From Durusdinium trenchii (Eukaryota > Sar > Dinophyceae > Suessiales > Symbiodiniaceae): a DNA stretch of 64,000 nt. The notes under the pieces are model-generated. The model did not search any database, was not told the origin of the DNA, and saw nothing but the letters and a program-made list of their open reading frames with translations. The stretch's first letter is position 1. Each line of letters begins with the position of its first letter. Shown here piece after piece: positions 1-12,600 of this stretch. The DNA lies in NCBI GenBank assembly GCA_963970005.1, contig CAXAMN010003803.1, positions 171,293 to 235,292 of the forward strand, written 5' to 3'. The position numbers were made by a program, and so were the translations under genes.

Positions 1-590
1 CGATTTGCCAGCATGCTTGTGCTTGGGTTTGGGAGTATGCTACATCTCAAGGAGTACTTGAATTTCACCTCACGCCTTGCTTCGCGCTCTGTGTTTCCGT
101 TTAGGCACTATGCTACTGCTAGGAGCACTGTTCATGCGTGCGATGCCCTTTGAAGACTGCTCGTTTTGCCAGGTGGCCGCATAGACGGTTGGCTGACGTT
201 TCGCTGTCGCTAATATGTGCAGTTGGTCTTTTCATTAGACCTCACATGTGCAGAGCAGAAAAATAGAGTTGGAAAGCATACATTGTCCTGAGATGATTAC
301 ATTGTACAACATTGAGCAACATTGGTCGAGTTGGATTGTGTTGTGCTGGCATGTGATCGGACATGATTAGCTTCCGTGCGTTGCAACGTGCTTGTACCTG
401 CAAAGCAGGATGGGCAACTGAACATCAGCGGAGAAAATAGCGTGAGTGATATATATATATATATTATTTTGAGGTGGGTGGGAGGGAGGGTGGGCAGCTG
501 GCAAGGGTTATAAGAGGAGCAAGAATGACGCAACAGTAACACAAAACTATACTATAAAGTACTATACATACCATTGCAGGGCCCAAGATT
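1..590. other. No gene seen at left edge
   Basis: No reading frame here looks like protein. The stretch holds a short AT dinucleotide run (about 450-468) followed by a G-rich segment. It is probably intron of the coiled-coil gene that continues to the right. Confidence 0.4.
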
Positions 591-648
591 TGTACCGTCA
601 AATATGCTTTAACATTTACTCAAAACACTCTTGCTTTGCGATCGACAG

Positions 649-3600
649 GATACTGAAGCACGGCTTGAGAAAGCCACTGAGCTTGCAGATGAGGCGGTTC
701 TCAGCTTCTTTCCTGTTAGAGTGGTGCAAGATGCCTTCCAGAGATCTTGCACAGGAGCGGAGATTGAAGGCAGAGCTTGAAAACAAGCTCGTTTAGAACT
801 GAGTGATTTTTGGAACATGATGTACGGAAAACTTGGAAAACTCCAAGGCCGCATCTGCACTCGAACTACAGAGACTTCAAGGTGAACTTCAAGGTGAGCT
901 GCAGTGATCCTTTTGACTCGTTGGACTCGTTGGAGAGTCAAAGAATGTGCTGTGACTCCTTTGTTGGTCTTTTCTGCCAGGTGAGGTAGAGATGCAAAAA
1001 CAAGAGCACTCAGCTGCCATGGAGCGCGTGTGCCCTCCTCGGAGCTTACGACAGCATTGACAGCGCTGAAACAGGTTTCCAAGTTCTGCGCGATCTAAAA
1101 AGTACACCAAACAAAGCAAAGGGCACCTCTACTAGGAACAAGAAACTACTAGGGGCTCCTGGCCTTGCTACTAGGAGCAAGGACGCTACTAGGAGCAAGG
1201 GCATCGCTACTAGGAGCAAGAAGCTACTAGGCCAAGATTGCCAAACTGAGGCGTGAAGACTTCCAAAAGGAGATTGGCCTGTTGACCGAGAAACACAGCA
1301 GAGAAACCCAACGCCTGGAAGAGGACAGGAATATCGGTAGCCTTGTGACTTTCTGAGGCAGCAGACAAAACGTGTTTCAAACTTTGTTAGTTTAGTTTCC
1401 TCAATACAACTGCCTTGGTGCAAGAATTATTCTTTTCAGCTGACCTCAAGAAATCTCGAACACCAGTTTGCGTTTGTTTGCAAAACATGTTTGGTTTGGG
1501 CTTTCCACAAGTGACCAGGTTGACCTCAAGGAATTGAACATGACATGTTGTGTGGTCGGTGGTCTTGGGCTCTTCACTTTTTTCTCAAGGGTTCAATGCA
1601 GAGCGGATTCGCGAACATGGGCTGCTAGTTGTCAGTCTTGCCACTGATAGTACCCTCCTCTCTTCCAGCTGCCTTTAGTCCAACTTATGCGACTGATTGG
1701 TGAGGAGATGAAGCGGGCTTTGGAGAGCCGTGGAAGGGAAGGTCTTGCTGAAGTGCAGCGCCTGCAAGAGGAGATGAGGTGAGCGGTGCTTTTGCAGTTC
1801 TGACATGCTCGGCGCTAGCAACCCTTTATATAATTAACAGTTTTTTTGCCGACCCCTTGCTTAGTCGAGTAGGCGGCTAGGTAGCTACTAGCTAGAATGC
1901 AGGAGCGGTCGCACAAGTTCTTTGGTTCCTAGATTTGTAGGGACACTTAAGGGGATTAGAGCAGTCTCTCCAGGCAGTTCCGCGGCTGCAATACTGGATT
2001 GAGTGATAGTCAACCTATGTATACATTGAATCTGTTGGTTTCGAACTTTATATCACTTGATGATATACCCGCTAAGACCGTTTCGAGCTTGGCAATGCAC
2101 ATGCCCGAAGCCCTGCACTTGAATCCGGTGCAGGCAACAGAAGCGCGGATACGAGGAAGACATCAGGACATGTTGAGAGAGATGCAGGGAAAGATTTACA
2201 GTATCCTGTATCTGCGGTGTTGGAGTGACAACCACCACAATTCTCTATTCAGTTCTGATTTCAGCCTACAGCCATAAACTGCCCCAACACATTTATATTG
2301 GAACATTCTCGAATGCTGCTAAAATTATCTAAATCTATATTCTATTGTTGTGTACTGCGGGCACTACATTGTGATGGTGAGCCCCGCCCTTCTTGCAATG
2401 CGTGCAGCTTTGTTCGTATCTTGCATGCTTATGTATGCTGTTATTTGTGTTTGGATGCATGCCAACGAACGACACTTCAATCCATCGCACCATTCCGAGC
2501 GTGATTCTACTTCGTGCTTGTCTTTCAATTGCATTGGCTTCAGATTTCATATCATTTCTGCGCACCATTTTATGGCAGTGCGTTTCTTTGTGACTTGTGA
2601 AGCTGCATGAAAGGCAGAGCGCCAGTACCCATACCAAGATCAAATCTGACGTTGGCCTCATCCTGTTGGCAAGCGGCAGGCTGACAACTTCAACTCTCTA
2701 TACTTGCAGACGAGAATATCTCATCATCGCATCATTTACCGTGCCAAGCCTGCGTTCCTTGAATTCGCTTAGATACAAAGAAGACCCCTGAGAAACATCA
2801 CCTTCCACGCACCTTTACGCAGGGTCCCTGTCGGAAACCAGGGACCCAGGCGAGTTCGCCTTTTGGTTCTCTTACCCTGAAGAGGCCTTTGTGCAAAACA
2901 CTTAAGTCACAGGCATCACCAGGACCTTGGCCCTAAACAGCTTGAACGCACCTATGCACCAGTATGAGTGTACTGGGCCTGTCAAAGGTTCTGCTGATTT
3001 GCAAGGATTCTGAAAACAAAGATCGAAGAATTGGAGAACGCTTTGCAATTCTCGCAAAAGGAAGCCGAGGACTGCTTTAAGCTGCTGCTAAATAGCTGCT
3101 AAGCTGGGCTGATGGTGGGATGCAAAGGCCCAGCTTCGGGACATGGAGGGCACCATGCGCCTTGAGGTCGAAAAGGCCGCGGCAAACACGATTTCAATTC
3201 AATGACGACTTAAACATCCAATTGGAGGTCTAAGAAATTGATTGCATGTTCAGTCTGTCTTAAGATGTCTTGAGATGTCAAAGTGTTTATGTGTCCAAGG
3301 TGCGGACTGAGGGTGTGGAGATGGTGCAAAGACTAAGCACGGAGCATGAGGCAGAGTGCGTGGGCACTTCATCGGTTGTGGGATAGGACGAGGCATGATA
3401 GGAATTCATTTCAACAATATTCAATCATAAAGTCAGAAATTCAGAAACAGCAAAAAACTCTGCACAGTCACAATCACTTGAGACATGCTTTTGGTACAGC
3501 ACCCTCAGTCCTCAGCATCGGTCTATATCAACTTGAATCAACAGTGCTATTCCTGTGGGCTCACTCATTTCTGCTTCAGGTTGGTGGGCCCACACCCGAG

Positions 3601-6600
3601 GGTTTCAGAACCTGTGCTTGTTGTGTCCGCCGTCTAAATTAGCCCATACCATTCTCAACTAGTCTTCATCACCCACCGATAGTCGCATCCTTTTGTAGCT
3701 CAAACTACAATATGGAAACTTAAAATTGATTCCGCAGGTGCACAAATAAAGAAGTGTACCAAGTTTTCATGAGGGTTCGAGGTGCGAGAACACACTTAAA
3801 TCAATAAGTGTACCAAAGAAGGGCGAACTCGAAGCCCTTTGTTGTTCGAGCGGCAAAAGGGTTGCCGCGAGTGCTGCAGGTTATGAGCCCAACGTGTTGG
3901 TAGGGGCGCTAAGTCCACCCAGTTGGCACCGTGTGGGTGCGCTGGTCGCTGGTCCCCATGGCAAAGCGGAGCGCCGCGGCCGCATCTTCGACCCCGGAGG
4001 AGGGTTCGATGGAGTCGGCGAAGGAGGAGGAGGTCCTGGCGCTGGAAGACGCTCGAGATGCCATGGTGCCGGTGACGGCGATGGTCTTGGCGGAGGGGCC
4101 GCCGGTGACCTATGGGCCCCAGAGAAGGGGCGAAGCTCATGGAAAAGGAAAGGGTGATGGGACGAAGGTGGTGCCGGTCAACCCGTTCTGGAGCGAGCGA
4201 CTTCAGGCAGAAGCTCGACTGAGAGCCATGAGGCCAGCGGCATTGCCGGATGGAGATGCTGCGGACGGGCCCCAAACCTCAGGACGGGTGGAGCCTGCGG
4301 ATGAGGTGGGGGGGTTTGAATGGACGTCAAGGAACTCCTCCGGGCAGTGATGGCACAGAATGCCGCTCTGAAAAAGGAGCTGGGAGAGTTGAGACGGGAG
4401 GTCAAGTCGTCGAGGGAGAAGGTGAAGGGAGAGGCCAGTGGAGAAGCCCCAAGACCTCCTACCTCGACTCCACCACCGTCACCTCCGAAGGATCCACCCC
4501 CGTGCACCCTGTGAAGGGAAGGATGGAGCCTTCGAATCAGGCATGGGCCGATGTGAAGATCCCGGACTTCCCTGAGGCCATCGAGGGTGACACTCACTAT
4601 GGGGAGAGGTGCAGTTCCACGAGGCTTGGGAGTACCTGATGTGCCCGGATCCTGGGGAGCTGGAGGGTGGGGCCTACAAGGTGGACTCCATCGAGGGCAA
4701 GAGCGAGAGGTCCCCGGGAATCCGCTGGAACAGGCAGCCCAGACAGTTTTGAGGCAGTTGGGGACCAGTTCATCGGAGGGCCAATGGGCTGAAGCCATCA
4801 GGTCAGTGGAACTGCCACCTCTTCAGGACCTCCATGAAGGTGATTTGGGGTCAATCATCCTTGGGGATTGGATCCAATTGGTGACCCCAACTATGAAGGA
4901 TTTGAGTGCGACCAGTTGGAAGTGGTGGGAGGAGGTGTTGAGCTTCGCCATGATGGCCTATCGGGAGTGGCTGCAGGCTGAACCGGTCCAAAGGCTGTAC
5001 ATTCGGCCGAGGGTCCCAGTCGAGTGCTCAGGGGTTTGGAGTCGGCTCGAGCAAAGGGGGCAATTGATGTTGCTCACCGCCGTACCGCAGAGCATCAAGG
5101 CAGAGATCCTATCGAGCCGGACTACCAGTTCAGTGGAGGTGCTGTATGCCCTGTTCAGACGCTACCAACCAGGAGGCTTGGCTGAGCGCTCACGACTCCT
5201 TCGACAGCTAGTTGAACCGAAGGCGCCGCAAACGATGAATGAAGTGGTGGAAGCGCTGAGGGGATGGCGCCGGAGTTTGAGGCGAGCACAGGAGCTGGAG
5301 ATTGCCACTCCAGATGCCACGTTGCTGCTGGGCGCCTTGGATCGGATGTCGGAACTGGTGGGGAAAACTTCGAGCCAGGTAGCATTCCGAATGTCCTCAA
5401 CGAGAGCTACGCTGGGTGTGGATGTGACTCCGAGCCTGGAGACGGTCTTGAGCTTTTCGGATATGCTCACGGCGGAAGCAGAGTCCCTGGCCATCAGTGA
5501 GCTGCAGCCCATGACGGAGGCCAGAACGGCACTTACGCCCACAAAGGTGAAAGCCATGGTGGCGCCGAATGATGAGAAGGGGGAGAAGGGCTCCGGCAAG
5601 GCCAAGGGTGAAGGCAAGTACGGTGAGAAGATCTGCCGTTTCTGGGGCTCCGAGGACGGGTGCAGGAAGGGGCAAGACTGCCGGTTCAAGCACGATTGGG
5701 GCAGCCTGGAAAAGAAAGGCAGGTGCTTTGGGTGTTCATCGACGAAGCACACCAAAAAGGAGTGCCCGACAGTCAAGCCGAAGGCCGACTCCGAGAAGCA
5801 GGTGAAGACCTTCAAAAAGGAAGCGGAAAAGGGGGTAGGCGCCAAGAAGATGGAGCGGGAGATGGCAGAGGAGAGCCCTCCAGCTGCGAGTGAGGAGGTG
5901 GTGGATGAGAAGAAAGTCGAGAAGCCCGCCGCGAGCTCGGGGGAGGTCCAAGCCCTGCTCTCGGAGGCAACGACACTGCTGAAGAGTTTGAGGCCAGCCA
6001 ACGAAGGGAGAACGGCTGTCAAGTCCATCAAGTTGAGCAGCTTGGAGGTCAGATCCAATGATCGAGCTCTTCTCGACGGGGGAGCGACCCACTGCCTCCG
6101 AAGAGCAGAATCCGAAGAGGAATGGCATCGAGCTCAAGAGGTCAGAGTAGAGCTAGCGGAGGGCTCAGTGGTGCTCAGGCAGATCCCATGGACAAAGACC
6201 CTCTTGACCCAGAACAAGGTCCAGACGATCGTCCCACTTGGGGTGCTGATTTCACTGGGCTATGAAGCCTACTGGGAGAAGGACAGGTTCACACTCACGG
6301 ACCCGAGTGGAGCTCTGTTGGACGTGATGGTGGAAGGGATGTGCCCCACAGTGGATGAAGGCTTGGGACGCGAGCTCATCAAGGAGATCGAACGAAGTAT
6401 GGTCAGGGAGCGAGCCCGCTTGGCAGTTCTGAAGGGAGATGGTGGCCGAGGCGAGTTAGAGGTCGAGGAGGTTCACCACCTACGAGAACTGCGAGAGCTA
6501 TTTCCTGAAGTCCCTCTTCAAATCCTCGTGAGGATCTTGCCGAAGGTTGGATGGACGGGGGAGTCTCTCCCATGGAACAGGCATGAGAGAAGGAGGGTGA

Positions 6601-9600
6601 GGAAGGCAAGAGAAGTGGTAGTCCACCTCTTCAGCGGGGACACCAAGAAGTTCTGGCAACGGGAGCTCGAGTCTGAAGGCAGAGCAGTACTCTGCGTCGA
6701 CACGGTGATCGACCCAGGGATGAACATCCTGAGGGACGACGTCTTCGCCTACCTGTTGGAGATCGCCGATGGCGGCGCACTACGAGCCTTACTCGGAGGC
6801 CCACCTTGCAGGACGATGAGCCGGTTGCGGTATCGACAACCTGGACCTCCACCCCTTCGAGAGAGGGAAGGACCCGGGAGGTTTGGCCTGCCGAATTTGG
6901 ATCCAGTTCTGAAGCAGCAGGTGGAGGACGATACTCTACTGTGGTTGAGACAAGTTTACCTCCATCGCCGGGCCTCGAAAGCCGCTTCGCCTGAAAAGGT
7001 GGTTACGGCGTTGGAGCAGCCTGATGATCCAGAGGCCTACCTGGGGGAATCCAAGAGAGAGATCGGACGATCCGGGCATCAGACCGCGGAGGAAGAGAAA
7101 GAGGAGGGGGACAGGCATCCTCGCTACCCAACGTACTGGTCGTGGCCGGAGTGGCAGAAGGTCAAGACGATCCCGCCGGAAACCGACGCGGCTGGGCACG
7201 AACATGCCAAGGCTCAGGGAGCTAGAAGGACTCCGAGGACAAGGGCATGGTGGAGAAGACCATCGAGGAGACTCCATCCAGGAGAGGATTGCGAGATCGA
7301 AGTCATGGGCAGCATGGGCTCCTGGACTGAAGGCAGCGCTGGTGGTGGCGGTCAGAGAGTCGCTGGAGAAGGGCGACCCTCAGCTGAGGAGGATGGACCT
7401 GGCAGAAACACCTTCTCAACGGGCATTTGCCCTACAGTAGAGAATGCAGGGCCTGTGTCGTTGCTGCCTCGAAGAGCAAGGCCCACAGACGTGTCCCACA
7501 TCCGGACGCATATACTCTTTCGATAGATACTGCAGGGCCATTCGAAGCTGCGGAAGATCAACTGGGGAAGGGGCGCTATCTGCTAGTGGGCGTCTACCTG
7601 GCTCCGGTGACCAAGGATGGGCAGTCGCTCATCCCGATCAACGAGGAGGATGAACTTCCGGGAGCTCTTGAGGATGGACCGGAGCTGACGGTGGTCGAGA
7701 CTGAAGAGGAAGCGGGTATGCGAGAAGAGTGGCCAGGGTTGGATGACGAGAAGGCCTGGCTGGAGAAGGTGGAAGCAGAGAGGGACTTCCAAGTAAAGCA
7801 GATCCTGGTCGTGAAGTGCTGGAGAACCGAGGAGGACCGGCAGTGGTTGAGGCGATCGGGAGGATAGCAGCCAAGCTTGACTTTTTGGGACTCCCGGTCA
7901 AGCGACTCCACTCGGATCGCGCGGGGGAGTATCAATCCCGGGCGTTCCACAAGTGGTGCCACGACAGGGGCATCATGAGAACCTTCAACGACGGCGACAA
8001 CTTCAAGGGAAATGGCCGCGCAGAGAATGCGATTGCCCAGGTGAAACGTGGTGCGCGAACACTCCTCATTGCGGCCGGTTTGGATGAGAGCTTCTGGTGT
8101 CATGCGGCCAGGCATTGGGCAGAGGGTCGCTTGAGACGTCAGCTGGAGTCGATGGGGTGGAAAAAGCGGGACTTGGCCCCTTTCGAAAAGGAAGTACTAC
8201 AGCGACAGGCAGAAGTACCTCTCCACGACTCGCACCCAGGTACGAGTTTTGTGCCCAGCCGTGACGATGTCAATGACGACTCCAGGGTATGTGGTTCAGG
8301 AGGTCGAATCCGGCAAGATGTTCCACACTGGAGACATCATCCGGGTCGGTGAGGCCCCTGCGGAGTTGGAGGTTCCGGAGAGGGAGGCTGGCTTCATCCA
8401 TGAGGTTGGCGACAGGGAGGAAGTGGATCAGCCCCGGGAGGCCAGGGCGAGTGAGGAAGTGCATGAGGCTCCTTCGGGGATCGGCCGAGGAGATTCAGCC
8501 TGTAGACTGGGGGGAGCTGCATCACCGAGGGGCCAGACATCTGGCCCGAGAGTTGGCCCTCCTTGAAGAGAACGACGGGGAGGTTGTCAACGAGAGGTTC
8601 ATTAAGATGTTAACGGCAGAGGTGGAAGAGATCGCGGAGGAGGCGATGATCCAGGGGCGACAGGACGATACGGCCCGGCTGACAGAGGCAGAGCAGGCCC
8701 GAGGGGATGTGCAGGAGTTCCTCCAGATGAGGATGGTTGGTCTAGCTGAAGTCCGACGGAATCTTGAGGAGTGGAGACCATCGATGGTGGAGGAGTATAC
8801 TGCTTTGATCACGGAATCGGAAGCTGTGGTGCCCATCGACCGAGAACGGACCGACCAGCTGAAGGCAGAGGCGGAGGCTCTGGGAAAGGATTTTGACCTC
8901 GTCCCGGCGAAGCCAGTGGTATTGAGGTGAGGATGCTGATCAAGCTGGCGGCCGTCAATCAGTGGTCCCTGGCGACGTTAGACGTCAAGACCGCCTTCCT
9001 CAACGCTCCACCCCTCAAACGGACATCTGGCTGATCCAGGAGGAAGATGAGAAGGTTGGATGGAAGACGAAGGGGGCGTTGGCAACGTACGTGGACGACG
9101 TTCTCATGGTGGGTGAGGAGGACATCATCCTGGGGTTCATCGAGCAGGTGCAAACCCATTGGAAGATTGGAGAACCAGAATGGGTGGTGGAAGGACGAGA
9201 GCCCGAGATTCCTGGGAATGGAGGTAGAGAAGCGCGGGGTCGACTACGTCATCCACCAGCAGGCTTACATCACCAACCTGCTGAGCGAATACGAGGAGAC
9301 TGGAAGAGGCGCTTTGGGCCAAGTCCGAACTCCCGAGGAGGAGGAACAGCCAACGGCGGACCAAGTCCTCCAGGCACAGAAGGAGACGGGTGAGCTCTTG
9401 TGGGTGGCGGGAAGATCACGGCCCGACCTGTCGTTGGGTGTTGGCATTATGTCTCAATGGGCGTCGAAGAGGCCAGCACAGGTGATCAAGATCGGGAAAC
9501 AGATTCGGACCCACCTCAAGGAGACGCTGGAGGAAGTCTTGGTCATGTCCGCGGATGACGGTGGAATCCGGGAGAATGCCAACAGCGATGAGAAGGCCTC

Positions 9601-12600
9601 GACCCTGGGCATCAGATATTGATCCTAATCAATATTCTTGAAAAAAATCAACAATTTCTATTGATTTGGGCGCGTGCTTTTTCAATAGAAATTCTTCCTC
9701 AAAGCCAAGCAAAAATCAATAGGAAATTCAATAAACAGCAACATGGTCAGCTTGATCAAATTTGATCAAAAACCAGCCAAATTTGATCAAATTTGATCAA
9801 AAACCAGCCAAATTTGATCAAATTTGATCAAAATTGATCAAATTTGATCAAATTTGCTTTTTCGAAGCTGCCCAGAAATCAATACCGGAATCAATATCAA
9901 AATCAATATGATTTTCAATATTTTTGGCAAATCAAAAATATTGATATTTTTTCGGTTTATTGATTAGGATCAATATCCGATGCTCAGGGGATCAGGACGG
10001 TTGACATCTACACGGATGCCTCCTATGGTTCGTCGGAGCTGAAGAGCATTTCCGGGGTAGCAGTCTTTGTCGGAGGAACTCCGGTCGGATGGCAGACGAC
10101 ACGGCAACCGTTCATAACGCTCTCAACGGCCGAAGCCGAGTTGATGGCGATGTTGGAAGGACTCATCGCGGGGAGATCTACGGCAGCCTTGCTGGAAGCG
10201 GTCATGGGAGAGAAGGCGGAGGTGAGGCTTCACTCAGACTCGACAGCCGCTATCGCCATCGCGACGGGGACGACATCTTCATGGAGGACGAGACACCTAC
10301 GGATCAGGGCAGCTGGACTCACCGAGGCGATGAGGGAGAAGGAGATCACCTTGGATCATGTGTCCGGGAAGGTCCTCGTTGCTGATGGCTTCACCAAGCA
10401 ACTCACAGGACCAGCACTGGGAAGGTTCAAGGAGGCCCTGGGACTGAAGGGGGCAGGGAAGAGGCCGATTGAGGTCAAGAAGATTGAGGTCCACCAAGGA
10501 GTTGAACCAGGCTTCACCAGGGGCATTGGACTGCTGGTGGCGCAGCGAGTCTGTCGGGAAGAGTGGAAGCGGCGACTGAAGAGCAGAAGGAAACCACAGG
10601 AGAGTGGTGGATCATCGTGCTGATCACGGCAGCCATAGCCATTTTGGTGGACATCGCCTTCCGAGTGGGAACCTCTGGCATTCAACGGTGGTTCAAGCCG
10701 AAGGAGGAGGTCAAGGTCAAGCTGCTCAACCCTGAGGCGCGACTGCCTACGAGAGGGTCTGACCAGGCCGCAGGACTGGACCTATACTCCACCATCGAGA
10801 CGCTGGTCCCTCCAGGTGAGAGTGTGCTGATCAAAACGGGACTGGCGGTTGAACTACCAGCCGGAACATGGCAGAATTGCACCGAGATCCTCGTTGGCCA
10901 TTAGAGGTATAGAGACGGGAGCTGGAGTGGTTGACCGAGACTTCAGAGGGGAAGTGAAGGTGCTGCTCCGGAACTGGTCAGATGATGACCTACGAGTCTA
11001 CAAAGGGGATCGTGTGGCCCAATTGGTCGTGGAGCGCATGAGCCATGTGGAGGATCTGAGCGAGACTCAGAGAGGAAACAGAGGATTTGGGTATTCCGCT
11101 CACGAAGAAGCATACCCCTGGGCTCTACCAGAGACAGGAGCTTGGGACAAGCACTCCGGTTGGAGGATGATGAGGGTGCATTCGAGTCCCAACAGCGCAA
11201 CCATGGCGTCGTCTGGGCAGACATCGGCCACGGTCCGGGATGGACCACTTCCTGACCGACCTGAACCAGCATGCAGGACACCAGGGAGGAGCCGATCGCA
11301 TCAGAGCACCCAGACGGAGGAGGTGCAAGGTGAGAGATTGGGTGTTGACCATCGAGAAGGCCCTGATGAGCTTCGAGTACAAGATTCGGAACTATGGCAT
11401 CGAGGGATCTACGACCCCGAGAACGAGAGGAGGCGTCGGGCAGATTTGGGGCTGCCGATGACCGCGTGGGATCGTTACATGATCCGTCGAGGACCACGAC
11501 GTGACCGCGGAGGAACATGGGTGATGATGGATAGTGAGGGAGTGCACTTCGTGGCGCGAGATCCAGGTGATGGACGAGGACCAAACGAGTGGGCCGAGGT
11601 GGCGGCACAGGGAAGTGAAGAAGGTCGGACGCAGACTCAAGAAGGGGATGGTCCACGTGATGGGAGTCATCAGCCGAGCCTGCCGAGGGTGGAGCCTCTG
11701 AGGTTGATCACCACGGTCGAGCCGGGCATTGTGCTGAGAAAATGGCGCCATGAGGAGGAAATGGCTGACTACTTGAGAACGCCGGGATTCCAGAGAGGCT
11801 TCATCAACGAAGCGGTGCGAAGGGTCATCTCGATTCCACCACGAAGGACCTCAGCCAAGGACTCATGGGACTACCTGATTGACTTCGAGGGGGGCAAGAA
11901 GGTGGGGATCAGAGTCCACTACCAGGACAGGAAGAAGCTGTATGACTTCGAGGGTGAGACGCTCCTCGAAGAGAGGTGGGGAAAGTGGAGGATGACAGTG
12001 GCATGGCACATCGCATCCAAGAGGAAGACGGTCCTCGTGGATGAGAGGAACGGCAAGCGAGGATGCCACTTGGAGCTGTGGTGGGGCTACACCGTCTTCA
12101 GGACGACATGAGGGGCTTGAGCCTCCCCAAAAAGGGGATTTTGAGGGTGAAGCACCTCTTTTCGCTGAGACAGCGAAGGGGGAGCGCAGGTGCACAAATA
12201 AAGAAGTGTACCAAGTTTTCATGAGGGTTCGAGGTGCGAGAACACGCACTTAAATCAAGAAGTGTACCAAAGAAGGGTGAACTCGAAGCCCTTTGTTGTT
12301 CGAGCGGCAAAAGGGTTGCCGCGAGTGCTGCAGATTCAACTTGTCTCCGGCGTGGGTTTCAGAACCTCTGCAACCGGCCCAAATCAGGACTGCCGAGTGC
12401 CGATAGGTCTAAATTCATCCAACATCCCAATCCTGCATTCCGAATCCCGACACAAGCTTGAATGGCTTCGACCAAGCTCCTGATGCCGCCACAAATAACT
12501 TGCAGCATCGACACTTTTAACGTGCGATCATTCTGATGAGATGCATAGCATTCTACTCACATTTTGCTTGACCTGTGCGGACAATTGATAGCCATGATTG

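Larger units (their letters stand above)
3733..12332 (+). mobile_element. Copia-A: Ty1/copia-type LTR retrotransposon
   Basis: An 8.6-kb element bounded by direct repeats (146 and 148 bp, about 98% identical) and a 5-bp target duplication. Order of parts: LTR, tRNA-half primer site, gag, zinc fingers, protease, methyltransferase-like module, integrase, RT, RNase H, membrane segment, dUTPase, unknown C-terminal region, purine tract, LTR. Integrase before RT is the Ty1/copia order. The LTR similarity implies a recent insertion, yet the coding part has several frameshifts, a deletion inside RT and a secondary insertion. It therefore probably moved with proteins supplied by another copy. It lies in an intron of the FAM184-like gene, in the same orientation. 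Confidence 0.9.

Noticed and set aside
609-1423. Two minus-strand ORFs of 157 and 125 codons
   Set aside because: They are antisense to coiled-coil exons and to the GCTACTAGGAGCAAG repeat, with no family resemblance.
3739-3740. TG at 3739 as the start of the Copia-A LTR
   Set aside because: The repeat extends six bases further left in both copies, and the GATTC duplication sits outside those six bases.
5162-6058. 298-codon ORF on the minus strand
   Set aside because: It is the antisense shadow of the Copia-A gag ORF; its Ser/Leu-rich composition mirrors the coding strand and no motif is present.
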